Source of the DNA: Saprospiraceae bacterium | GTDB lineage: Bacteria; Bacteroidota; Bacteroidia; Chitinophagales; Saprospiraceae | Direction of reading: 5' to 3' | Length of the DNA stretch: 33,532 nt | NCBI GenBank assembly: GCA_022763215.1 | Contig: JALEHC010000336.1 | Location: 1-33,532, forward strand | Part shown: in pieces, positions 15,988 to 24,047 of the stretch | Layout of the letters: every line of letters begins with the position of its first letter | How positions within the stretch are numbered: the stretch's first letter is position 1 | The notes under the pieces: generated by a model | The model's database searches: none | What the model was told of the DNA's origin: nothing | What the model saw: the letters and a program-made list of their open reading frames with translations, nothing else | Position numbers and translations under genes: made by a program

Positions 15988-17839
15988 AGATATATAAATA
16001 GCCTTTGGTTCCTACAAATAATAGCTCTCCATTTTTATTGAATATTAAATGTGTTGGATAAATATCCTTAGGAAATGACGGGAAGTAAGCCTTCATATTT
16101 AACCACTTTTCAGTTCTAAAGTTTATTTTTGGGCTTTTTCTTTTCCAGATTTCAATTCTCCCGGCTCCGGACATTTCTGCAAATACAACATATCGATTAT
16201 CAGCACTGAAAGCATAGTTTATTAAACTTTTTTGGTAGCCGCTATATTTAAAATATATGGTATCAACTTGCAATGTATTTGACGTTGGCCAATTTCCTCT
16301 AAGTATAGCTTTATCTTTTTGTACTAAAATAACTGGCTTCTTATCTTCACCTTCCAATAACTTTTGTTTTTGCTCAAAATGAGGAACTTGCTTTGGTTCG
16401 TATATTTTCATTTCTTTATCTCTGAAAGCCTCAACTTTTGTCATAAACTTATTTCCGTTACTTTCTTCCGAGTATATTTTTAAAGTATTTTTACTAGATT
16501 GGCTATCAACAGAAATAATTTGCCCAATTTTTTTTCTATTGTTTGACTCAAATGCTGTTCGAATACCTTTCTCGTTGTCAAGTGATACGACATATAAATA
16601 ACCTTGTTGAGATCCAACAACTAATAACTCCTCATCCCAAACTAACTTCATATAGTTAATAGGGTCACTTCTTGGTACTATTTGTTCAAGGTGTTTAAAT
16701 GAAAAAAACTCTTGCGGACACCCATCAGAACCTGTACCAGCTACTGTTGGGCACTCATCATCAAAATCCCAAACTCCATCTCCATCTGCATCAGGACACC
16801 CATTATTTTCTAATTCCCCCACATGGCAAGGGCATAAATCAACTAGGTCATTTAATGAATCTCTATCAATATTTGGGCAGCCATTTAAATTTACATTAAC
16901 CGAGTCGATCTCACCGTAAGTGTCTGGACATTTATCTAAATAATCAGGCACATTATCTCTATCAGTGTCTGGGCATCCGTAAAATGAATCTTGATAATAC
17001 CCTGTTATTTTATCTCCGGCTATTCCTATGCAAGAATTAGACTCATCTTTATCCGCAATTCCGTCTCCATCCTGGTCTGGACAACCGTTAGCTAGACCAG
17101 GTATAAACGGACATTGATCGTCCCAAGTAGATAAATTTTCCCATTTACCGTTACCATTATGAAATCCGTCTCCATCCCAGTCTAAACATCCTTTCACGAC
17201 TCCATTTGTGAAGGGACACAGATCGGGATTAAAATCATCGTTTGTTAGAAAACCGTCGTTATCTGGATCATCTTCATTAATTATTTTCATAGAAAATATC
17301 CTACTTTTCAACCTTCCTAATTGCCAATAACAAAAAAAGTTAATTCTCATTGGGATTGAAAAGGCGATCTTTTGTCCCTTGCACTTCTCAAAATTTATAT
17401 TGATGATTGTTGTGGCATTAGCATCAACCCTACTTAAACGAGTTCTATTTTTATCGCTAAGATTAACTTCAGGGAAAAATCCTATTTTTGTAAAGATTGC
17501 TTTTGAAAGATCGATTGAAAAAGAAGATTGTGGGTATTTATTAACATTATTTATGAATTTCAAAAGCTTTATTGAATTAGTGGTTGCCTTCCCTTTTTTC
17601 TCTGCATATCTGAAAATAAGTCCAATTGTAGCATTTTCATTTATGAATACCTTATCTAGGTATTCATTTTTCAAATATTTATAATCTTCATCTGAAATAA
17701 TATTTGATTCGATCACATTATTTGTAATGATTAAAAAATCCTCAATATTTTTTAACCAAGGAGCACTATTGCTATTTTGGCTATTAGACCTAGAAACACT
17801 TAGAAAAAAAATAAAAATGATAAGGAATCTAAAAATCAT
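15965..17839 (-). CDS. Exported TSP3-repeat / beta-propeller-like protein
   Basis: A 624-residue protein with signal peptide (residues 1-20). Residues 25-185 are not recognised. Residues 191-375 hold about six thrombospondin type 3-like calcium-binding repeats: DPDNDG, DWDGDG, DQDGDG, DTDRDN, NIDRDS and DADGDG, most followed by D.CP. Residues about 380-624 show spaced blade-like motifs (LLVVGSQQGYLYVVSLD, YVVFAEMSGAGRIEIWKRK, LLFVGTKGYLYIFKR), suggesting a WD40/beta-propeller. There is no CHU_C or obvious sorting tail. It is the last gene of a three-gene AT-rich operon, and its start overlaps the upstream stop by 4 bp, so translation is likely coupled. It probably resides in the periplasm or at the outer membrane. 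Biochemical function is unknown. Confidence 0.75.
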   Translation of the reverse strand: MIFRFLIIFIFFLSVSRSNSQNSNSAPWLKNIEDFLIITNNVIESNIISDEDYKYLKNEYLDKVFINENATIGLIFRYAEKKGKATTNSIKLLKFINNVNKYPQSSFSIDLSKAIFTKIGFFPEVNLSDKNRTRLSRVDANATTIININFEKCKGQKIAFSIPMRINFFCYWQLGRLKSRIFSMKIINEDDPDNDGFLTNDDFNPDLCPFTNGVVKGCLDWDGDGFHNGNGKWENLSTWDDQCPFIPGLANGCPDQDGDGIADKDESNSCIGIAGDKITGYYQDSFYGCPDTDRDNVPDYLDKCPDTYGEIDSVNVNLNGCPNIDRDSLNDLVDLCPCHVGELENNGCPDADGDGVWDFDDECPTVAGTGSDGCPQEFFSFKHLEQIVPRSDPINYMKLVWDEELLVVGSQQGYLYVVSLDNEKGIRTAFESNNRKKIGQIISVDSQSSKNTLKIYSEESNGNKFMTKVEAFRDKEMKIYEPKQVPHFEQKQKLLEGEDKKPVILVQKDKAILRGNWPTSNTLQVDTIYFKYSGYQKSLINYAFSADNRYVVFAEMSGAGRIEIWKRKSPKINFRTEKWLNMKAYFPSFPKDIYPTHLIFNKNGELLFVGTKGYLYIFKRQRLS

Positions 17840-18474
17840 TGTCTTTTTGTTTCAACTACTGATATATTTCTAAATTTAACTTCCCATACACCTCTACTTT
17901 GCCACGCAAACACCTCAATATTCTTAATAGTTATATCTTTGTATTCTCCTGACATGCCAACTCCTAAAAATGTCTGTTCATACTGACATATAGCCTTAAG
18001 ATAATCAAACTCATCTCTTCCTAATTCTTTCTCTACGATTCTTCTCCCGTAATCATCAAGGGAGAGAACCCCTAGGTTTTTAAGGTTTAACTTTATTAAA
18101 CCATATTTTTTTTCAAGTCTTTCATATCTATCAAAATACTCTCTAATTGTTCCATTAAATACAATAACATTATTTGCATTCGATACTTCAATCTTAGACC
18201 CAACAAAAAACATCCCTGTTGTTAAATCTTCTAAATCCATTCTTCTTTCTGTTCGCTTGGTTCTTGTACCAATATCTTCAAGATTAATCAAAAATTCCTC
18301 GACATTATAATTAATTAAATCTTCTAAATCTGGATCAATCCCCAAGTTTTCCGTAATAACATATAGATTAAGATGATCTTTATGATTATTTGATTCATTC
18401 TTAAGAACTTCATCAGCATCATTAAACTGACATATTAAAAAAGGAAACATTATTAAAATGTAGATCTCTTTCAT
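17836..18474 (-). CDS. Unrecognised small exported protein
   Basis: I do not recognise this 212-residue protein. The first 17 residues (MKEIYILIMFPFLICQF) are hydrophobic and could be a signal peptide or lipoprotein-like leader, with Cys at residue 15. The rest is rich in Asp/Glu/Lys, without Cys clusters or a known catalytic motif, and ends with beta-rich-looking sequence (GVWEVKFRNISVVET). Both ends overlap neighbours by 4 bp (17836-17839 and 18471-18474), the ATGA-type arrangement that indicates translational coupling in an operon. Products of such tightly coupled genes often work together, here probably with the 4-TM protein upstream and the TSP3 protein downstream. The coding sequence is strongly AT-rich. 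Confidence 0.7.
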   Translation of the reverse strand: MKEIYILIMFPFLICQFNDADEVLKNESNNHKDHLNLYVITENLGIDPDLEDLINYNVEEFLINLEDIGTRTKRTERRMDLEDLTTGMFFVGSKIEVSNANNVIVFNGTIREYFDRYERLEKKYGLIKLNLKNLGVLSLDDYGRRIVEKELGRDEFDYLKAICQYEQTFLGVGMSGEYKDITIKNIEVFAWQSRGVWEVKFRNISVVETKRQ

Positions 18475-19475
18475 ATTGAATAACTTAGGTTTGTGATTTT
18501 ACCACTAGTTGGTGAAATACTGTAATCAATAACTTTAACTCCTTTAAACTCACGGGAATTTAACAAAGTTAGAAACTGCATAGTTTCTCTAAATTTTATT
18601 TGCCTCTTCCTAAGATTTGGAAAATATTCAATGAATTCGCATTGCTCCTCAAAAAATCTCATTTGCTCAAGAAAAGATTGATTTTGTTTGTATTTGCTCT
18701 TTGCCAGTATATTTAAAGATATTTCTACCTCACTTTTTATCTCCATAAAAAAAGTCAAATCTTCATATTTACAGTATTCATTATTGTATCTTAAAGTCCT
18801 AATTTCTATAGAATCTGTGTAAATAGAATTTTCTAATCTATCTAAAAAAGATGATATTCTTTCTTCTTGTAAATTCTTTATTTTAATATCTCTTTTTAGT
18901 TTAAAGTTCCCTGAAACATTGATAAAAGAAGAATCAATTTGTTCCCTTAGCTTTTTATTACCTTTCGAGTTGGCTAATTCATTTAACTTTATTTGAAGTT
19001 CTGCTCTATCTAAAGGTTTAAATTGCTTATATATACCTATCGGTAAACAAGAAGCTATTAAGACAACCCCTGCTAAAAATAATACTATGAGTTCTGGTTT
19101 ATGAAGAAAATGATTTGGAAAATATTTCTCTTTGAAAAAGAATGTAAAAATTGAAATAAAAATTAGACTAAGTCCCAAGACAAGAAGTAATACTGACTTT
19201 ACACCTAAATCTAATTGATAAATAAACATGCATTCTTCCTTGGAGGCCTGATTAGTAGTATAAAGGACCATAATGCCTCCAATAGAAAGAATTCCACCAA
19301 TTAATACTCTTGTGTTTTTCGATGGTTCTTCGAATTTCACTCCCTTTCTAAAAGAATACCCTATGACTGGAAGCCCTAAAACTAGCATGCCTATACCTAT
19401 CAAGTAAGGTGAATATATCCAAACCAAATCTTCTAAAGCTGGAAAAACTTCCAAAATGTCTCTTAAATAATCCAA
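18471..19475 (-). CDS. Unrecognised four-TM membrane protein
   Basis: A 334-residue protein of unknown family. Four hydrophobic segments are visible in the N-terminal half (YLIGIGMLVLGLPVIGYSF; VLIGGILSIGGIMVLYT; SVLLLVLGLSLIFISIFTFFF; LIVLFLAGVVLIASCLPIGIY). A soluble C-terminal region (about residues 165-334), rich in Lys/Glu and probably helical then mixed, follows. The short tail ends in YSISPTSGKITNLSYSI. It is the first gene of the leftward AT-rich operon and overlaps the next start by 4 bp. The soluble part could face either the cytoplasm or the periplasm. No catalytic motif was found. It could anchor a complex with its two exported neighbours, but that is inference from gene order only. 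Confidence 0.7.
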   Translation of the reverse strand: MDYLRDILEVFPALEDLVWIYSPYLIGIGMLVLGLPVIGYSFRKGVKFEEPSKNTRVLIGGILSIGGIMVLYTTNQASKEECMFIYQLDLGVKSVLLLVLGLSLIFISIFTFFFKEKYFPNHFLHKPELIVLFLAGVVLIASCLPIGIYKQFKPLDRAELQIKLNELANSKGNKKLREQIDSSFINVSGNFKLKRDIKIKNLQEERISSFLDRLENSIYTDSIEIRTLRYNNEYCKYEDLTFFMEIKSEVEISLNILAKSKYKQNQSFLEQMRFFEEQCEFIEYFPNLRKRQIKFRETMQFLTLLNSREFKGVKVIDYSISPTSGKITNLSYSI

Positions 19476-19819
19476 TGTTTGAGGTATTTACGATTAAAAA
19501 CCAAATAATACTTCAATGCTCAAGGGATAGGAGATAATTCTATTAATTTTAATTTTTATAGGCAGAAATTATGCCTATCTTTTATTTAGCAAAATTCATT
19601 TCTGCTAAAATACAGAATTATCAGACTAAAGCACAAAACACATTGGTTAAATTAATATAAAAAAATAACGCACTTGTAAACCAGGCAAATAACTTTTGCC
19701 GTATCATCAAATAAAAATAGTATTTGTAAGTCCCCACCCCAACATTTCCACCAAAATCCCAAGCACATCTATACCATCTTTCTTAATATAGTGGTTATAG
19801 GATCAAAATAATTTCAACC
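19476..19819. other. AT-rich divergent intergenic region with nested hairpins
   Basis: About 340 bp between the divergent 4-TM gene and the thioredoxin-fusion gene. I see no gene. Two perfect small hairpins lie close together: ATAGGC/GCCTAT (19558-19578) and TTAGCA/TGCTAA (19586-19608). An alternative 8-bp pairing, GCAGAAAT (19562-19569) with ATTTCTGC (19598-19605), would exclude both. No perfect TAnnTTTG box was found for either gene. The last 90 bp before the thioredoxin gene are C-rich on the plus strand. Confidence 0.5.
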
Positions 19820-20839
19820 ATGAAAAAATTGATATATACCATTTCATTTTTATTTGTTGGCGCGGCCACCTTTGCAACACAACCTATCGAATTGGGAGAT
19901 GTACAGTGGAACCGCAAATTATCCAATGCACAAGCCCTCTCCAAAACCACCGGTAAAGCCATCCTTATCTTATTTCAGGAAGTCCCAGGCTGTTCTACCT
20001 GTCGAAATTATGGCCAACAAGTGTTACAACATCCGCTTATCGTTGAAACCATCGAAACCCATTTTGTGCCCTTAGCGATTTATAACAACAAACAAGGAGC
20101 CGATGCCCAAACCCTTCAATATTTTAAAGAACCGGCCTGGAATAATCCCGTCGTGCGTATAGTTGACGATTCCAGAAGAGATATTATTCCCAGAATTAGT
20201 GGAAATTATTCAGCCCTTGGTTTGGTGCAAGGAATGATCCAGGCCATTGATTTACAAAATAAAGTCGTTCCCCAATATTTGATATTGTTAGAAGAAGAAT
20301 TACGGGCCGATCTTACCGGTACCCAGCAGGTCCATTTTTCCATGTATTGTTTTTGGACAGGAGAAGGAGCATTAGGCGCAATTGATGGCGTTATCGATAC
20401 CAAACCGGGTTTTATGGATAGCCGCGAAGTCGTAACGGTTTCATACGATCCATTAAAAATTAGTCTTACCGAATTAACCCAAAAGGCAAAAAAACAAAAT
20501 GTAGCCAACCATGTATACATTAACCAAGCCGATCAGAAAAAAGAAGCGGCCCAGGTTGTTGGCCAAAATGCCGTATCCCATCAAAAATCATTTCGCCCAG
20601 ATCGAGAACCCAAATATTATTTATCCAAAACGCCATACCGTTTTTTACCAATGACCCGCACCCAACGGACCCGCGCCAATGCATTAATAGGTAAGGGCCA
20701 AAAAATTGATCATATTTTATCACGACAACAAAAAGAATTATACCAAACCATCATCAAAAGAAAAGATATCAATTGGCCCGACACCATCGGCCAAGATTTC
20801 CGCCAATCATGGCAATCCATCACCACCATCATCCCGTAG
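19820..20839 (+). CDS. Thioredoxin-MsrA-like fusion, VPGUxT type (Cys form)
   Basis: A 339-residue exported protein with signal peptide (MKKLIYTISFLFVGAATFA). Residues about 25-145 are a thioredoxin-like domain with the motif VPGCSTC (C58, C61) and a likely cis-proline P110 (NNPVVRI). This matches the VPGUxT thioredoxin-like (seleno)protein family, in which the first Cys position is often selenocysteine; here it is Cys. Residues about 170-225 resemble MsrA: YCFWTGEGALGAIDGV with C177 at the catalytic position and EVVTVSYDPLKISLTEL. The MsrA segment that normally carries the TGHAE motif is missing, so reductase activity is uncertain. The C-terminal region TPYRFLPMTRTQ...LSRQQ is typical of this fusion family. 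Probable role: periplasmic thiol redox chemistry. Its TAG stop lies in the left terminal repeat of the following element. Confidence 0.8.
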   Translation: MKKLIYTISFLFVGAATFATQPIELGDVQWNRKLSNAQALSKTTGKAILILFQEVPGCSTCRNYGQQVLQHPLIVETIETHFVPLAIYNNKQGADAQTLQYFKEPAWNNPVVRIVDDSRRDIIPRISGNYSALGLVQGMIQAIDLQNKVVPQYLILLEEELRADLTGTQQVHFSMYCFWTGEGALGAIDGVIDTKPGFMDSREVVTVSYDPLKISLTELTQKAKKQNVANHVYINQADQKKEAAQVVGQNAVSHQKSFRPDREPKYYLSKTPYRFLPMTRTQRTRANALIGKGQKIDHILSRQQKELYQTIIKRKDINWPDTIGQDFRQSWQSITTIIP

Positions 20840-21021
20840 GGGGCGACCAACGTGTCCCCCCCAACTCGTCCAAAACCCCAAAACGAGCCCGCGAGTCAAA
20901 AAACGTCCCACCACAAGCGAGCCGGGCAACGCCCGACGAGCCCGGCGCAACGAAGTGAGCAGGGCTAGGGATGGCATCAGCCCGACCCCATAACCGCCAA
21001 AGGCGGTGGGGTAGCCCCCTA
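20837..21021. repeat. GC-rich structured element with terminal inverted repeats
   Basis: A 185-bp element bounded by TAGGGGGC (20837-20844) and its exact reverse complement GCCCCCTA (21014-21021); similarity extends as TAGGGGGCkACC. Inside are several hairpins: CGGGC-AAC-GCCCG (20923-20935), GGGCT/AGCCC (20962-20983), and ACCCC...ACCGCC-AAA-GGCGGT-GGGGT (20985-21012). It is much more GC-rich than its neighbours and lies exactly between convergent genes. The TAG of each repeat is the stop codon of the adjacent gene. It looks like a dispersed, MITE/REP-like intergenic repeat. No coding sequence is credible inside it. Confidence 0.75.
20985..21012. terminator. Strong two-part hairpin downstream of ligase gene
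   Basis: Inner stem ACCGCC/GGCGGT with AAA loop, outer stem ACCCC/GGGGT, and a three-base bulge on the left side. It starts 7 bp after the ligase stop in leftward transcription and could also act on rightward transcription from the thioredoxin gene. There is no U-tract, so Rho-independent termination is uncertain. It may simply be part of the repeat element. Confidence 0.4.
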
Positions 21022-22605
21022 AGCATTCAAAAACGCCTTCAAATCGGCCAATGTATTCGCCTCCTCTTTCGGTTTATCCTTTCGCCAACGATTAATCCGT
21101 GGAAAACGCAAAGCCACCCCCGATTTATGCCGATTAGAAGCCCGAATACCCTCAAATGCAATTTCAAAAACATGATGCGGAGTAACACTCCGAACCGGCC
21201 CAAAACGTTCGACCGTATGTTTGCGTACCCAAGCCGTAATTTCTCGAAATTCTTTGTCCGTCAAACCAGAATAAGCTTTCGTAAATGGAACCAACAAATC
21301 GCCATCCCAAACCGCAAAAGTGAAATCCGTATACAAATTCGCTCGTCGCCCATGGCCCCTTTGCGCATAAATCATTACCGCATCTATCATCATCGGATCA
21401 ATCTTCCATTTCCACCAATCTCCTCGCTTACGGCCCGATCGATACGGAGAGTCCTTTCGCTTCAGCATAATCCCCTCCGAATCATATTCTCGCGATTTAT
21501 CCCGCTCCTCGGCTAAAGCCTCCCAATTGTCGAATTGCAAACGCTCCGATAACATCAATACTTCCTCATTGCATTGCGCAACCGCGTATTCCAACAGCTT
21601 TCGCCGCTCTTCCATCGGCTTTTGCCGAATATCCTGCCCTTCCCATTCCAGCAAGTCATAAGCCATCAAAATAACCGGCGCTTTCTTCAGTATATTTTTG
21701 GTGATATTCTTTCGCCCAATCCGAGTCTGCAACAAATTAAAAGACAATGGACGTCCATCTTTGAATGGTAAAATCTCTCCATCTAGTACCGTCCCATTTG
21801 GTAACTTCTCAGCCAAAACTGCATATTCCGGAAATTTATCTGTGACCAATTCTTCACCCCTCGACCAAACAAATAATTCATCGCCCCGAACAATCAATTG
21901 CCCCCTGATTCCATCCCATTTTCGCTCCGCTTGCCATTCCTCAGGTGCCCCCAAATCCTCAGGCCCCTCGTCTAGTGCATACGCCAAGTAAAATGGATAT
22001 GGCTTCGACAAGTCTTCCATCGGATCAGAGGAAAGAATCAAATCATGGAAAGTAGTATCATCAGGCGTCCAATCTCCCATCAATCGGTGTGCCAACGTAT
22101 TTTCTTCAATGCCGGTATATTGGGCCAAAGCCCGTACCATTAGTTTTTGGGATACCCCCACTCGAAATCCACCCGTAATCAACTTGTTAAAAATGAAGCG
22201 TTCTGCATAATTGAGTTGTCGCCAAGCCCATTTTACCTTCTCTCGCTTTTCTTCTTCCTCCAGTTTACCCAACGACTTGATGAAATCAATCCAGTAAGTC
22301 AGCGATTGATCTTGTTCTTCAAAATCAGGTGGTAAAGTCAGTGCTATGGTCTCCGCCAAATCTCCCACCACATGATAACTTTCCTCAAAAAGCCACAATG
22401 GAATGCTGCCTTCTTCCGAAGCCCAATGCCGAAGTAAAGTGGTATTGACCGTTCGTTTGGGTCTACGATGCGATAATATGGCTACGGTCCACAACTTGTC
22501 TTGGTCATGCTCGCTTTCGCGAAAAAACTGAGCCAAGGCCTCCACTTTAGCATTCGTTTTTGTCGTCTGATCTAGTGCTGTAAATAGCTTGGCAAATTGC
22601 TTCAT
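21019..22605 (-). CDS. ATP-dependent DNA ligase (ligase-associated cluster type)
   Basis: A 528-residue ATP-dependent DNA ligase. The adenylation motif I is KWDGIRG with the nucleophile lysine at residue 229. Further motifs are visible: DGEILPF (motif III), ESEGIML-type DSEGIMLKRKDSPY (motif IV), and KRGDWWKWKIDP (motif V). The N-terminal ~200 residues form the all-alpha DNA-binding domain and the C-terminal part is the OB fold ending RFPRINRWRKDKP. This is the ligase found with the MBL-fold ligase-associated exonuclease, whose gene lies immediately upstream with a 4-bp overlap. Other genomes also carry a ligase-associated helicase and a phosphoesterase (pdeM) in this cluster; neither is here. 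The pair is thought to repair DNA ends. The stop codon TAG comes from the adjoining repeat. Confidence 0.95.
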   Translation of the reverse strand: MKQFAKLFTALDQTTKTNAKVEALAQFFRESEHDQDKLWTVAILSHRRPKRTVNTTLLRHWASEEGSIPLWLFEESYHVVGDLAETIALTLPPDFEEQDQSLTYWIDFIKSLGKLEEEEKREKVKWAWRQLNYAERFIFNKLITGGFRVGVSQKLMVRALAQYTGIEENTLAHRLMGDWTPDDTTFHDLILSSDPMEDLSKPYPFYLAYALDEGPEDLGAPEEWQAERKWDGIRGQLIVRGDELFVWSRGEELVTDKFPEYAVLAEKLPNGTVLDGEILPFKDGRPLSFNLLQTRIGRKNITKNILKKAPVILMAYDLLEWEGQDIRQKPMEERRKLLEYAVAQCNEEVLMLSERLQFDNWEALAEERDKSREYDSEGIMLKRKDSPYRSGRKRGDWWKWKIDPMMIDAVMIYAQRGHGRRANLYTDFTFAVWDGDLLVPFTKAYSGLTDKEFREITAWVRKHTVERFGPVRSVTPHHVFEIAFEGIRASNRHKSGVALRFPRINRWRKDKPKEEANTLADLKAFLNA

Positions 22606-23624
22606 TCTTCCTCGTTTGAATCGGTTTTGTCAGACATTTCCGTAAGCTCTCCTTCGTATTCGGTTTCGACAATCTGAGCATCGTAGCCTTCCTCGGCTAA
22701 CCATCGCCGGAAAATGTCTGTGTAACCATGCGTCACAAATATGCGTTCTGCACCGGAAGCTTCTATCGCCGTATTCAATCCTTCCCAGTCCACATGATCG
22801 GATAATACAAACCCGCGATCTGCTGCTCGCCGCCGCCGCGCTCCTCTCAGCATCATCCAACCCGATGCCACACCCAGCGAAGCTGATTTAAACTTTTTTA
22901 TCCAGGCTGATCCCATTGCTGATGGTGGACAAATCACCATATTTCCGATGTAATCTTTTTTGTTAAGCCCTTGATGTACTCTTATCGTATCCTGCAATTT
23001 GACGCCTTGTGATCGAATCACTTCATTGACATTCTCTACTGCTCCATGGGTGTATATTTGCCCAATCGAAGTATCCAAATGCTGGATAATTCGCTGTGCT
23101 TTTCCCAATGAATACCCCGATAATACACTCACTTTGCCTTCTTCCTTATTCTTTTGCCACCAGCTGTTGATGTCATCAAATACTTCTTGTTGGGGCTTCC
23201 ATTTATAAATAGGCAAACCAAATGTACATTCGGTAATAAAGCTATGACATTGCACAGGTTCGTATGCTTCCGCAAATCCGTCATCCTCGATTTTGTAATC
23301 TCCAGATACCACCCACACTTCACCTTTGTACTCAATTCTGATTTGGGCAGAACCTAATATATGTCCTGCCGGATGAAAGGAAAATTGTACACCATGTATC
23401 GACTTCTTTTCACCATAGTCAATCGTCTCCACATTAATATCGCCAAGCCGATACCGGATGACTGGCATGGCCGAGGTCGTACATAAATAATATTGATGCC
23501 CCCAACGACTATGATCTGCATGGCCATGCGTGATCAATGCTCTTTTGACCGGCCGCCACGGATCAATATACACATCCGCTTGTGGACAATAAATGCCTTC
23601 TTTCCGAAATTCGAGTAAACTCAT
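22602..23624 (-). CDS. Ligase-associated DNA exonuclease (MBL fold)
   Basis: A 340-residue metallo-beta-lactamase/beta-CASP-type protein of the ligase-associated DNA exonuclease family, related to SNM1/Pso2-like nucleases. The metal-binding signature HGHADH is at residues 33-38, GHILGSAQIRI about residue 90, a metal-binding SGDY about residue 110, and the late motif FVTHGYTDIF near residue 300. The length is normal. The start overlaps nothing upstream: 68 bp separate it from the NTF2-like gene. The last codons overlap the ligase start (ATGA, 22602-22605), so the two are translationally coupled. It probably processes DNA ends for the partner ligase. The acidic C-terminus (EMSDKTDSNEEE) is unremarkable. 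Confidence 0.93.
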   Translation of the reverse strand: MSLLEFRKEGIYCPQADVYIDPWRPVKRALITHGHADHSRWGHQYYLCTTSAMPVIRYRLGDINVETIDYGEKKSIHGVQFSFHPAGHILGSAQIRIEYKGEVWVVSGDYKIEDDGFAEAYEPVQCHSFITECTFGLPIYKWKPQQEVFDDINSWWQKNKEEGKVSVLSGYSLGKAQRIIQHLDTSIGQIYTHGAVENVNEVIRSQGVKLQDTIRVHQGLNKKDYIGNMVICPPSAMGSAWIKKFKSASLGVASGWMMLRGARRRRAADRGFVLSDHVDWEGLNTAIEASGAERIFVTHGYTDIFRRWLAEEGYDAQIVETEYEGELTEMSDKTDSNEEE

Positions 23625-23692
23625 ATCATTTGAATGCTTCTGTGAAGATTACACTTAACATCCAACAAGATCCGGAGTGGATCGTTCAGCCG

Positions 23693-24043
23693 CTATTTCG
23701 ACAAGGCTTCCTTTGCGCCCGCAGAATCGTATATGATACGAAGTGAAGTGATTTTTTGACTTTCGTCAAATTGAAAAATGTCTACACAGTCAAAGGTATA
23801 GGTCTCACCATTTGCCATTTTCCAAGTATAAGTAAAATACAAACTACTGCTATTGCTGGCTTCATTGACAAATCCTTCCTGAAAACGCAGGATAGACGCA
23901 GTCGTATCCTCAAATAATTCCCGATAGAAATCACTTGCCAGTTTTTCACCATATACCGGAGAATAAACCACTGCTTCCGCAGAAAATAACTCCATCAGAG
24001 CTTCATAGTCCGCTTTCGCTAAAAGCTGGAGATATTGCTTCAT
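23693..24043 (-). CDS. NTF2/SnoaL-like small protein
   Basis: A protein of 116 residues (123 if started at 24064) with an NTF2-like/SnoaL cone fold pattern: an N-terminal helical LQLLAKADYEALMELFSAEAVVYSPVYG, followed by alternating beta strands (SSLYFTYTWKMANGETYTFDCVDIFQFDESQKITSLRIIYD). It may be a nuclear-transport-factor-2-family small-molecule-binding or enzyme-like protein; ligand unknown. I prefer the start at 24043 (MKQYLQLL), 4 bp after the kinase stop codon. A start at 24064 would overlap the kinase gene by 17 bp. It is probably co-transcribed with the kinase and may be a sensory or accessory partner, though this is only context. Confidence 0.75.
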   Translation of the reverse strand: MKQYLQLLAKADYEALMELFSAEAVVYSPVYGEKLASDFYRELFEDTTASILRFQEGFVNEASNSSSLYFTYTWKMANGETYTFDCVDIFQFDESQKITSLRIIYDSAGAKEALSK

Positions 24044-24047
24044 GATG

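Noticed and set aside
20706-21516. Several plus-strand open frames across the GC-rich repeat and the ligase 3' end
   Set aside because: They are Arg/Pro/His-rich shadows caused by GC-rich repeat DNA and by the antisense of the ligase gene.
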